DNA of 64,000 bases from Turbatrix aceti. Lineage: Eukaryota; Nematoda; Chromadorea; Rhabditida; Panagrolaimidae. Position numbers and translations under genes: made by a program. Position 1 is the stretch's first letter. The number at the start of each line of letters is the position of its first letter. The stretch lies in the NCBI GenBank assembly GCA_963969345.1, contig OZ017766.1, positions 8,246,001-8,310,000 of the forward strand, given 5' to 3'. Positions 45,299 through 57,119 of the stretch are shown piece after piece. Below the pieces are notes generated by a model. It saw only the letters and a program-made list of their open reading frames with translations. It did no database searches and had not been told where the DNA came from.

Positions 45299-46873
45299 CA
45301 GTGCGTTCAGAAAGGATAGGCCCACCCTTAAAATTGAGGTTTTCTGTAAAACGGTGACAGCTACGACCACGGGAGTAGGCTCGTTCGATTCAGCGTGCAA
45401 AGTTACCCTAGACTGCCTACTTTTGGAATCAATCCTCGGCAAAATGCGGTCAGAAAAAAATTAATTGTGTTTTTCGACCGTTCAGAAAGGATAGGCCCAC
45501 TTTCGATTTTATTGGAATTATTTATTTTTTGATACGCCAAATCACCGCAAACGTTGTTGGAGCAACACACATGTTGATTGTGATTAAAATTATTAATAAC
45601 TGGGACACTAGGCATGCTTCTGATAAAAATTTTGGCCCTCTCAATGCAAATTATACCCCCAACATCAATAATGCCTTCCTGAGAGTCGGTGAGTTCCGCG
45701 AACCTACGTCTGTTAGCCCATACAGTACTGCCATGATGCTCCCTTAAATTTCCAACAAGTATCAACACAGGACACTCCATGTTGCTTGTCAGAAAATTTA
45801 TTTTATTTAAAAAAAGGAAGTTGATGTGGGGGGACCTGGGGTGTTTCGATCCATTTCTTATTCAAAAAAATTTTTTTTGATGCGTTGACGTTGACAAAAT
45901 TGTTGGAAATAATGCTACTAAACATTTCATTATGATTTTCCGTACATCGGACCTCTGACAAACGCTATGCTGAAGGTTTGATAAATGCAACAATTAACAC
46001 TAACTTGCTTCAGACTTTAATATGATGTCATCGCTGCTCTAGTGAAACGTATATCTCCATTAACGCATACAATCATCAAAACAATCAAGGTTGAACGTTT
46101 TCTGATTGTTTTACATAACACACATCCTAAAATTTAACAAAAAAGTTGAAACTCGGAACTTGACATCTAACTTGTGTTTCGGCCTATCAACGAACTAGTC
46201 GCCCTGAATTTTGTGATGCGTCAGATTAACGTGGGTTTGTACTGCGTTGTTCGGAATCATTATTTCCAACAATTTTGTCAACATCAACGCATCAAAAAAA
46301 AATTTTTTGAATAAGAAATGGATCGAAACACCCCAGGTCCCCCCACATCAACTTCCTTTTTTTAAATAAAATAAATTTTCTGACAAGCAACATGGAGTGT
46401 CCTGTGTTGATACTTGTTGGAAATTTAAGGGAGCATCATGGCAGTACTGTATGGGCTAACAGACGTGGGTTCGCAGAACTCAACGACTCTCAGGAAGGCA
46501 TTATTGATGTTGGGGGTATAATTTGCATTGAGAGGGCCAAAATTTTTATCAGAAGCATGCCTAGTGTCCCAGTTATTAATAATTTTAATCACAATCAACA
46601 TGTGTGTTGCTCCAACAACGTTTGCGGTGATTTGGCGTATCAAAAAATAAATAATTCCAATAAAATCGAAAGTGGGCCTATCCTTTCTGAACGGTCGAAA
46701 AACACAATTAATTTTTTTCTGACCGCATTTTGCCGAGGATTGATTCCAAAGGTAGGCAGTCTAGGGTAACTTTGCACGCTGAATCGAACAAGCTTACTCC
46801 CGTGGTCGTAGCTGTCACCGTTTTACAGAAAACCTCAATTTTAAGGGTGGGCCTATCCTTTCTGAACGCACTG
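45299..46873. mobile_element. Palindromic Tc1/mariner-like element, second member (1575 bp)
   Basis: CAGTGCGTTCAGAAAGGATA... and its reverse complement at the right end define ~620-bp inverted arms around a ~330-bp middle. GTTCAGAAAGGATAGGCCCA occurs twice in each arm. The empty site in copy A (AATATTTATAAATAAG, ~34172-34187) shows a TA target duplicated on insertion. Each arm contains the same 125-residue frame (45403-45780 on -, 46392-46769 on +), with NRRxFAEL and DSQEGIIDVGGI segments also found in decayed form in 34589-36159. No recognisable DDE transposase is seen. Confidence 0.9.
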
Positions 46874-46921
46874 TATAAATAAGCAACGTGCATAAAAAAA
46901 AAAGTTTTAGTTTCAACTCAC

Positions 46922-49664
46922 CATGCCGATCGCGGAAGAAGCCATTTACTATGGATGTCGCTGAGCGCCTGCCACCTGATAAAGGCCAGGAGAGCTCCGA
47001 GGTACAGTGTGATGGCGTGCAGACCAATGGTCAGAAGGACGTGAGTCTGGAGGTAGAGCATCCACACGTATGAGTATCCTTCGGCGTTCTGAAACACAAA
47101 AATATACATATATGTATATATTTTTTGGAAAATACATATGTATATGTATTACATATAATACATATACATTACATATAATACATATATATGTATTACATAT
47201 AATACATATACATTACATATAATACATATATGTATTACATATAATACATATATGTATATATGTAATACATGAACTTAAATGTAAAAAACGGAAAATACAT
47301 ATATGTATTACATATAATACATGTATTACATATAATACATATATGTATTACATATAATACATATATGTATTTTATGTAATACATAATACCTAAAAATTAC
47401 TTATGTATAAATAGATGTATGTATTTTTTGGACACGTTTTGTCGATTTTCGACACCTAATTTTTATAAATAATTGCAAAAAAAGGCATACCTGAAGAAAA
47501 CGAAACCTCGCAAGGTATACGGTATAACTGAGCATGGTGATGACGTCACAGATGGCTATGGCAGTTAGAACGCAGTTCACAGAACAACGCCGTAATCTTG
47601 GCTGCTGCAGGACAAGGATGTGGATCAGATTAGTGATGATACCGATCAGGCAGATGAACAGGCATACGTATTTGTGGAGTTCTGTGTAGAACCTGAAGGA
47701 CAAGATTATAAATGTGTGTTAGAGTATACTGTACTTTTTGGGTTACTTTCATAAACGGGAAAAAAAGTTGTCAAAAATTTTTTCAAAAGTGAATTTGTGA
47801 CGAAAAAAATGTTTTTTATCAAAAAATCCGTTTTTTTTACGTTTTTGTCAGTTTTTAAAAAATTTTCTTTTTTATGCATTTTTTTTTCTTTTTTGATCCA
47901 ATTTAATTCCGGAAGTTGGTGCACTCATTTTTCTACCGTAAAATATGGTATGATACTAAAAATAAAAATTTTTCTTCCCAGCCTCCCCTCAAATGAATAT
48001 TTTGTTTATCTTTGACCACGCCAAAGCCCTGAAGGACTCGAAACAAGTCGAATGGTACACATTTGTTGCTGCGTTACTATTTGTCCAAATTTGCGCCGGC
48101 GCCTGCATGACAGCCAACGCTCCTATTTTTGAGGCTTAATTGTTTAAAAAAACAACGCTCAAGTGACCGAAATTAAAAATCTACTGTCAAAAGTGTTTTG
48201 TGTGTGTTTTTTTTCCCCTGTCCGAGGCAAAAAAAGTATGTAAAAGGAAAAATGTTCATCTGAAACCTCTTAGATTAGGCTTGTTTCACTGGCTACTTTT
48301 TTTAAATTAAAATTTGACCGATTAGAGATAACATATACAATACTAGGGGGTTTTTTTTAATTATAAATATGTACTACGGCTCCGGCATCAGATTGACGCA
48401 TGCATCTCGGATAGCATTTTTTTTTCTGTTTCGTCCGTCGAGTACAAAGGTAAAATCCTACTAGCAGTATTTTTTTAAGCGGATTGGACGATGACCGAAA
48501 CCGTAAATGGTTTACTACGGTCACTAAGTCAGTTATACATATTATATTTAATCCAGAAAAGCAAATGAAAGAAAAAAACACGTTCCAATAAGAAAAGGCC
48601 GTCGTCTGATCGGGTTAAACGTCATAAAACCGAGATTTGAAAAGTTTTTTGTATAAAATAAATAACAAAAGGCACGTCGACCAAAAAAATGATGGAGTTA
48701 TGCCATTGACTTCCTTGTAGACAACAATAAACAGACGCCGTGTTCCGGACACAATGAAAAAAAATTGTAAAACTTTTGAATACGAAAAAAATTGATAAAC
48801 CAAATTTTCAGAGAAAAAACGGTAACAGTAAATAAATAATTTTTCTATGTAAAAATGAAAAATGTAACAAGACAACTATCGTTTTGTAAATGTTTTCCAA
48901 TGCATGAGTATTACGGTATTTTTTCCTAAAATAATACTTTTTTGTCATTTTTTACATTTTTTATAGCAAAATTTTGAAAAACTGACAAAAAGCTAAAAAA
49001 AATATTTTTATGTTTGAAACGTTGAAATTTTTTTCTGAATCCAAAAAAATGTCTGGAAAGCAAATTACAAATATTGAATTAAGATTTCAAGGTTCAAAGT
49101 TTCTAAGAACACGTTTTGAACTTTTCAAAATGCGAAAATTATTTTGAAAACGTGTTTAAATTTATTTTAGCAGGTTTTTGAATTTCTTTTGCATTTGTGA
49201 TGTTTTTTGTCAAAATTAGTTTTTTTTCAAAAATGCCGGGAGTTTTGAACGTCGTGGACTTTTTTTTTAAATTTCAAAACTTAAGCCTCAGCATCTCCTT
49301 TGTTACCTTCAATGCTTTTGGCTGGGCATTCCAAGAAGAAATCAACACGTACAATTTTCTTTTTTTTTGAAAAGAAAATACATAAGAAATAAATATTATT
49401 CAAAACGTGTAGTTATCAAATTGAATTTTCGGCGTTCTCTGTACTTATGTATGTCATACTTTTGACAATTTTTGTCCGTCTCTCGGCTTTTTTTCGTTCT
49501 TCGTAAACCCAAAAATAAATTATAGTATGTAGAATGCCGCGCCGCAATACAATAAAAAAAAAGGTTACAAACCCATAAAAATTTGTGAGTGCAGCGATAA
49601 AGCGTCGCGTCTGCTCGTCGTCCAGCAAGTTGAAGAGTCCAATTGAGTCATCCCGATCACACAT
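46922..49664 (-). pseudogene. Second copy of GPCR exons 1-3 (no exons 4-5 of its own)
   Basis: Exon 1' 49573-49664, exon 2' 47491-47692 and exon 3' 46922-47088 have the same lengths, phases and splice signals as the complete gene. Five base differences were found in the exons (two in exon 2, three in exon 3) and all are synonymous. Exons 4 and 5 (TM4-TM7) are absent downstream of exon 3' within copy B. The set lies upstream of the complete gene on the same strand, so it could splice to the shared exons 4-5 (alternative promoter/first exons), be a truncated copy, or be the other allele placed in tandem by the assembly. Confidence 0.75.
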
Positions 49665-51144
49665 GATTGGTATGTGTACTACCAACGATTATGTATGTGA
49701 GTGAGTTGTGTTCCTAATTCGATTTTGATTTTGGTTTTTCGGATGGCAGCCGCGTTTAGGCTAGGTTGCTACCGTTTTTTTCGGGAAATATGCAATACCG
49801 GAGATGAGACATAGCCATGGCAGGTGACCACTTTTGTGCCAGGTAGGGGTACTGTAGTGAGATCTGAATGAAAATAATTTAATTAAAAAAATTTTTTTCT
49901 GGGAATACAAATTGAAAATTCGCGAATGTGTAGGTTTTAATACATATATGTATAAAAAATGCGTAATTTCATAATATAATACATGTATGTATAAAAAATG
50001 CGTAATTTCATAATATTATACATATATGTATAAAATCATGCGTAATTTCACAATATTATACATATATGTATAAAATAATGCGTAATTCAAAGCACAACCG
50101 GCCCATGGCACAAAGAACACAAACCATGCGGAGAGGGAGAAGAGCTTCTTCTTCCCCGCGTAGTGCCATTCTCGCCTCGCCAGCCAGTGCAATCTCCTCC
50201 CAGCGAGGAGCCCCGGTTAGTTTTCTTAAGAGACAGACAGGAGATGCCCCGGCTAGTCACCGCCTATAACAAAGTAGTTTTGACCGGAGGGGATTGCTCG
50301 CTCGTCGGCACATTTTCTTTTTTTGCCCGACGCGGGAACGAACAGAAATTATTACGCATGCAGTGACAAGTTACCCGGATGGGCTATCGCTTATAAATAT
50401 GTATCCCGGGGGTTATGATGATTGCGACGTGACGAAAAGGAAAAGGAAAAAAAAACACAAAACGGCATATACAGAATTCGTCGAATGGCATGCATGAAAA
50501 TGTACATGTATGTATTCATTCCATCACGGGTGCTCAAAAATTAAAAAGAACATTATTACGATATTAATACATATCACTGACATGTCAAAAAAAAACATGT
50601 ATTTATGGTATACTGTAGAAACTTGACCGAAAAATGCCATTGGAAAAAAAAATATTATAAGTATTTAGTTCAGCGCCAAAAAGTTGCTGAAGGTGCCAAT
50701 TTTAAGGTCAAAAATAATAATTTGCCCGACAATTTCGATTTGAAACAAAAACAAAAACAAAAGATGTGTAATTAAAAATTTTCAATGCGGCAAAAAAATA
50801 TAATTTGAAAACGTGCTTGGCTTTCAAATTATAAAAGTATTTAGTTGAGGACCAAATGCCGTCGAAAATTGTTGGCATTTGGTTCAACTTCCTGTAGAGA
50901 CCAAAAATCAGCCAACAACCAAAAACGTCCCCCACAACAGATATTTTTTGGCTCAATGAATAACATTTGAACAACGAGATTTGTGGTCATTCGTAAAAAA
51001 GTATGAAACATTGTACACACACGCAAATGGCACCAAAAGTAAGCAAAGTTGCAAAGTTTGTATATTATAAATATACATTATATGTAGTCTCGGTCTCCTA
51101 CATAGAAGGCCAACCGGTGACCATCACAACAACTATGTATTTAC

Positions 51145-51344
51145 NNNNNNNNNNNNNNNNNNNNNNNNNNNNNNNNNNNNNNNNNNNNNNNNNNNNNNNN
51201 NNNNNNNNNNNNNNNNNNNNNNNNNNNNNNNNNNNNNNNNNNNNNNNNNNNNNNNNNNNNNNNNNNNNNNNNNNNNNNNNNNNNNNNNNNNNNNNNNNNN
51301 NNNNNNNNNNNNNNNNNNNNNNNNNNNNNNNNNNNNNNNNNNNN
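51145..51344. other. Assembly gap (200 N)
   Basis: There are exactly 200 undetermined bases, a typical scaffold-join placeholder. The gap falls inside the duplicated block between sequence matching 40132 and sequence matching 61101, so the true join is unknown. Confidence 0.98.
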
Positions 51345-51897
51345 TCATACTGAACAACAAAACGTTTTTGATTATTAGTCTGTAGATGAAAAAAAACGAA
51401 GATGCATGGTGTACATAATTTAGTTTACGTTGTTTGTATTATACTTATATTTAAATATATTTTTTTAATTATGTATTACATTACAAATAATAATGACCAA
51501 CTAAATCTGTGTGTGTGTGAGTGAGTATTCACGCTCCAGGCACATGCAAATGATGCACAAAGATTTGTATCTATGTATCTTTATTTATTTATTTATTTTT
51601 CAAGAGCAAGCGCAGGCGGCATAAACAAAAGTGCAAAACACCGTAAATGCCATTGCCTAGGTTAGACAGTCTCTCAGGTGTGCCCAGGTGACATATATGT
51701 ACGAGAACATCCGCTCCCTCGAGAAAAAGAATTTGTTCCGGAAAACAAAAAAAATATGCAAGGTCATCAAAAAAATTACAGCTATCAGGTGTGGGCCACG
51801 TTGCACTGTTGTTAAATACGTGGACAATATCGTAAGCAGCTTACGTATTATACTTTTTTTTCTAAATTCGGACTGGGTTTTTTTGGTCAAAAAATAG
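51345..51897. other. Private stretch of the 9.76-kb unit, no gene seen
   Basis: The stretch is absent from copy A and repeated at 61101-61653. It has a TATTTATTTATTTATTTTTC run and an AT-rich - strand frame (51657-51986) with hydrophobic segments but no recognised family. Confidence 0.6.
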
Positions 51898-52492
51898 ATT
51901 ATTACGATATTAATACATATCACTGACATGTCAAAAAAAAACATGTATTTATGGTATACTGTAGAAACTTGACCGAAAAATGCCATTGGAAAAAAAAATA
52001 TTATAAGTATTTAGTTCAGCGCCAAAAAGTTGCTGAAGGTGCCAATTTTAAGGTCAAAAATAATAATTTGCCCGACAATTTCGATTTGAAACAAAAACAA
52101 AAACAAAAGATGTGTAATTAAAAATTTTCAATGCGGCAAAAAAAATATAATTTGAAAACGTGCTTGGCTTTCAAATTATAAAAGTATTTAGTTGAGGACC
52201 AAATGCCGTCGAAAATTGTTGGCATTTGGTTCAACTTCCTGTAGAGACCAAAAATCAGCCAACAACCAAAAACGTCCCCCACAACAGATATTTTTTGGCT
52301 CAATGAATAACATTTGAACAACGAGATTTGTGGTCATTCGTAAAAAAGTATGAAACATTGTACACACACGCAAATGGCACCAAAAGTAAGCAAAGTTGCA
52401 AAGTTTGTATATTATAAATATACATTATATGTAGTCTCGGTCTCCTACATAGAAGGCCAACCGGTGACCATCACAACAACTATGTATTTACG

Positions 52493-53764
52493 CTCACAAA
52501 AAAATGACTCGAATGGACATGTTCCATTAAAAAATTTGTATCGATATTCATTACCCGCAATGGACAAAATCCATTAATTCTCGAAAAAAACTTTTACCCG
52601 TAAAAGACAAAATTCAAAATTTGAGAAATGGAAAATGTCTTTTATATTGAAAAGATTTTGACCCTCGAAAAAACAAAAACAGATGCAAACTAATTTGCAT
52701 GTGTGTTTTAAATGAAAAATGTCCATTAAATTGAAAAGACTTATTGATAATCAAAAACAAAAACAAATGCAAAATAATTTGCAAGTGTTTGTGGCGATGG
52801 GTTTGAAAAAATGACAAAAGTCGAAAACGAGCTTTTGTCATTTTTTCTTCTTATCGTGATTCTCGGCGCGATTTTTTGCGCATTCTCGCATTATGAACTT
52901 AAAATTATAATAATTTTTGTCCTATCGTTTTCATTCATGTTTTCATTTGTGTTTGTTTATAAGTGCTTTGCTGCTATGTTGTTTCCCTCCGTCGTATATT
53001 TTCTGCTCGCCGTCAACGGCTGTGCTACATAGACGAATTGTTGATTGACTCCAACCATGGTAAGAATTTTGCTCGAGTAATATTTACTGTTTGGGGTTTG
53101 CATGACATGTGTTTTTCTAACAAAACCGTATAGTCGTCAGTTGGCAATGTTGTGGTTTTGATTCTGCGTGTTGTTAGTATTTTGAGGTTGGCGTTTGAGT
53201 TTTGGGAAGAATAGGTTGATGACGATTGGATAGAGATTTGTGGATTATGGTGTTTCAAAACTGCATGCGTTGCCAAAGCACTACTATACAACTTGTTAGA
53301 AAAACACATGTCATGCACCTCAAGACCATTTTTTTCATGAAGTATTTTCATTTTTTAGGATGCCAATGTTATTGCCGCCGCCGAAATCGACATCTTCGGA
53401 ATCGTCCTCAAGCTTCTCTCTCGTCGAATCAATCAGATCAAGTGACTGTTCGCTCGACAACGTAATTTTTTGTCTGTTTGAATGTAATTTATTGTTTATA
53501 TGTATGATATCGTTGGTAAATAGAAGTGGCATACTGTAGCAAAACGCGTGGGTGGAATGGGGTCAGAGCAGAACGAATTCGCAGCGAAAGAATATTCATG
53601 ACACTTTGCCAAGCTTTGGGGAATGGACATTGTCTTTCAAGGATAATGGACTTTATCTATTCAACCCGAGGGAATGGACTTGTCTATTATTGCATGAAAC
53701 GATTGACATGTCCATTACTTGGGATTGACATTTCAATTACCGGTGAATATCATTTTTTTGTGAG
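52493..53764. mobile_element. DNA element with CTCAC...GTGAG ends, 1272 bp
   Basis: The inverted ends are CTCACAAAAAAATGA and TCATTTTTTTGTGAG. The empty site in copy A (TATTTACGATGACAAC, ~40126-40141) shows that CG was duplicated on insertion. Subterminal regions on both sides carry many AATGGAC / GTCCATT motifs. On the - strand two open stretches (ATTCGACGAGAGAGAAGC region, 53335-53532, and 53025-53351) look like remains of a split gene; the second resembles a frame in 57120-59569. A + strand 73-residue hydrophobic frame (52811-53032) may be chance. The superfamily is not assigned. Confidence 0.88.
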
Positions 53765-54369
53765 CGATGACAACAACAACAACAACACGGCTGGTTGGTT
53801 GGTTGGTTGGTTGGTGGACGAATGAATTGTTCATGAAGCGTCTCGTCCACCTGGTTACTAAATATGTATTTTTAAGGATGCTACGAATTCCCGCGTGCAT
53901 CTTTGACGTCGTCAAAAATTAGTCACCAAACACAAAAATCGCGGATTTGACAAAAATCCACGATTTTGGGGACTAACGAGACATAAATAAGCAAAGTAAT
54001 TTTTTTGTATTGTACATAAATTGACCAAAAAATAAATGATTGTCGATTCCCACTGCCCCCCGTCATCACTCCAGGATTTGGCCTAAATCCCATACTTTGG
54101 AGGCGTATTACGCCAAAAAAACCAAAAAAAGCAATATCCATAAAAACTAAATTTTTTGGATGAAAATTGTCACCCACGAAAAAAAAGTACAAACAAATGA
54201 CCAAAAACCGGGAATCGTAAAAATTTGTCAGGCCTAAAAAATTGTCAGCGAGCAAAAAGCAAATGGCAAGTGATAAAAAATTCACTTGCGTTTGGCGTTT
54301 TAAAATAAATAAAAAAAAATTACTTGTGCCTGTTTTTTGGTGGGGGCATCCAGGGGCACCTGTTCTAAC

Positions 54370-54974
54370 CAGAGTTGAGGAAACTTTCAGTTTTTTTTGT
54401 TCGCAAACGAACACAAACAATTTTTTTCAGAATTGTTCAAAAAACCGAACAATCGCGAACAATTTTGACCTTGTTCGCGAACGAACGCGAACAAATAAAT
54501 ATAAGAAAAATTTGTTCGCGAACGAACACAAACAGGAAAAATCGAATATGTTGACAAACGAACGCAAACACTGGTCCTGACCAGAAATAGACAAACGTTC
54601 GTGTTTGTTCGAGTTCGTTCGCGAACAAAGGTAAATTTTCCGAAGAATTAAAACAAACAAAAATTTAGGAAAAATCAGTTTAAAGGTGCTGAAATTGATG
54701 TTATTTTTCCAAAAAATGACAAATAGTGTCAACTGCCTTCGGAAATAAAAAGTGTAGGAAAACTGTCACCAAAAACGTGAAAACGCATAGTACCGAAGTT
54801 TACGTTTTTATGCCCAGTTTGGACTAAATTTTGTATAAACTGTGCTAAAAATCTGTTCGTTGTTCGTTCGCGAACACTGACAAAAATGTTCGCGTTCGTT
54901 CGATTTCTCGAACAAAATTAACAAAATGTTCGTGTTCGTTCGAAAACAAAAAAACGGATGTTCGCTCATCCCTG
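54370..54974. mobile_element. hAT-like MITE, duplicate of 40736-41340
   Basis: It has the same ends, flanks and GTTCGCGAAC arrays as 40736-41340. It was copied as part of the large duplication rather than by transposition, because the flanks are identical too. Confidence 0.75.
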
Positions 54975-56245
54975 GTTCCGACTGTCCTCCGAAATGAAGG
55001 AGAGAGGGGGTGCAAAAAGAGTTGACAGGAAAAAAAAATATTATTTAGGCGAACATTGACAGAAAAAAAACAACACATTTTGTTTGACACCCGCGCCGGA
55101 ACGAACCGTCAACAGTCAGTCGACAACAGTCGAAGGAAATGTGTAATATTATGTATTTAGTATGTAACACAACCCGAACTGCAGAATGTACCCAGCAATG
55201 TCTGGGTTTTCTGGGAACCAAAAAGATGAGCAGCAAGCAAAAAAGTATTTAGCAAACAAACGCAAACAAGCATGTTCGCCGACTCCATGTGCCGTTGGCA
55301 CAGGTAAACTTTGATGAACTTTGGTGAACTGAATATTTAGTAACGCTGCCAGAACCCAACCCTGGAGCACGGGGGCTGGCGTTGGAAAAATAAATAAATA
55401 CATGCAACAAGTTTCTGCAAAAAAAAATACATAACAAAAACGTTGCAGAAAATTTTTTATGTATTTTTTAAAGGATGACTCGCGGAAAAAAATTTGAAGA
55501 GCAAAGGTGCAACCGGAAATTGGAGGCTTTGTGCCGGGAAGGGAATTCTTGGGATTACAGTATCCCAAAAAATAGTTTTTTTTCGGACAACGGTGCATTT
55601 TTTTTGCGACAACGGCGGTTGTTAAGCAAAATTGACTTCTGTCCGTTTTATTAGAATTAAAATTATTTATTTGTTTTTTTTTTGAAAAATAACCAGGAAG
55701 CAAAAAAGTTTAAAATTAGATCGTATGTAATCATAATTATTATACATATACGCCACCGCCAAAAAAAAAATTTCCTGGTGAGTCAAAAAAAAATTCTCAG
55801 AAGATTGTTACAGTATCCAAGACGTTCTTTAGTCAAATGATATTACATAGCATCATCCTGGGTCATCGAGGATGAAGCATACAGCAACGTGGACTCATTT
55901 AAATTATTCCACCAAAATGCAAAAAAAAAATTTGAGGCCAAATCTTCTCCTCTAATTTTTTCTAGCGAGGTGCACAAATTGCATTGGATACTAAATATTT
56001 AGTAAATATTTCCTTGAAGATAAAAAAGATTTGCTCCGACAGTTTATTTAGTATGCAGAAAAATGACTGACTGAATGACGTTCCTCATCCGGAGAGGACA
56101 ATTATGAGAATAGCCAATTGACGCAACCCTCAGGTGGTCGTTTAACTGCCGCTAGGGGCAAACTTTGCTTCTTCCAGGTATATTTATAAAAAGTGTAGGG
56201 ATTTGTACTGAGAAAAAAGTTGCCATTGAAGTTCAAAAAGATCAG

Positions 56246-56290
56246 CGGGAAAAATTAAACCACTGAGTAATGGTGAAATAAATAAATAAA
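56246..56290 (+). mobile_element. Tiny retroelement-tail-like insertion
   Basis: Compared with copy A (near 42612) an extra GCGGGAAAAATTAAACCACT + GAGTAATGGTGAAATAAATA and further AAAT units are present. The same CACTGAGTAATGGTGAAATA tail occurs on the - strand at ~13458-13495. A conserved 3' end with an A-rich repeat tail suggests a severely 5'-truncated non-LTR retroelement. Confidence 0.55.
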
Positions 56291-57119
56291 ATAAATTTAT
56301 GTACATACGCACAAAAACTATATAAATATATGTATTGCACATAAAAGATATATGTATAAAATTTTAAACATAAATGTATTAAATGGAAAAAATATTGTTT
56401 TGTAATTATACATATATATATAAAAATTGTCATCGTCACAAAATCGTATAGAAAAAAAAAACAAATTTTGCAGCTCAAATAAACAGACCAGAAAAATTTC
56501 ATGGATCATGACACAAACTTGGTGTCGTGTCCCGGCCGTCTAACGGAAAAGGCGGGAGAGACAAAACAAAACAATTCAAAGGCAAAAGGACAAAAAACGT
56601 AGTAGTATCTGTGACGTCACGTAGAACATAAAAAAATGATACATACAATTAGACTTGGTTTTGCAAAAAAAAAGGAACCGCATGCAACAAAAATTTTACG
56701 GTAATTACAGTAATTCAACTTGAAATAATAATATGCGATTTTTTTTTGGTTTTTTTTTGAAAAAAAATTTTTGATGCATTTACAAAGTTCCTGGCGGGTG
56801 TCATTACATAATATTTATAATACATACTTTTTTTTGGGACATGGTCACTTTGCAAAAACCAACCGCGAGTGTTTCTGGCAGTTTACAGTGATTTTGTTAA
56901 CCAAAAAAAAATAGAAATAGGGGGGTTGCAATAATCAACGGTGCCGGCAGCGGCCGCGGCCGTCGTCCAAACGCTCTAATTTTGTCAAAAATGTCCTGTC
57001 CTGTCCGTTGTTGGACAGAGGGTTCTGTGAACGAATTGTGCTGCAGACCTGCAGCAAGCAGTACATAGTAGTCCTCGGGATGGTCTGCATTCCGTAAAAA
57101 GCCCCCCCCTCTAATAGTA

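Larger units (their letters stand above)
44802..51144. repeat. Large duplication, copy B (left part), ending at an assembly gap
   Basis: It starts at the same GACGTGCCATTC as 33691 and follows copy A through GPCR exons 3, 2 and 1 and their upstream region, until the N run. It differs by an inserted palindromic element (45299-46873) and by lack of the 34589-36159 element. Confidence 0.93.

Noticed and set aside
45403..46769. Two separate 125-residue genes
   Set aside because: They are the same sequence on the two arms of one palindromic element, so they are described with the element.
51003..51360. Open frames running through the N gap
   Set aside because: They exist only because undetermined bases are not read as stops.
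51657..51986. 109-residue frame with hydrophobic segments (also at 61413)
   Set aside because: Composition follows the AT-rich background and no family or splice context supports it.
52811..53032. 73-residue membrane protein in the CTCAC element
   Set aside because: It is T-rich sequence that naturally translates to hydrophobic residues, and it starts in a hairpin; no counterpart in the larger element.
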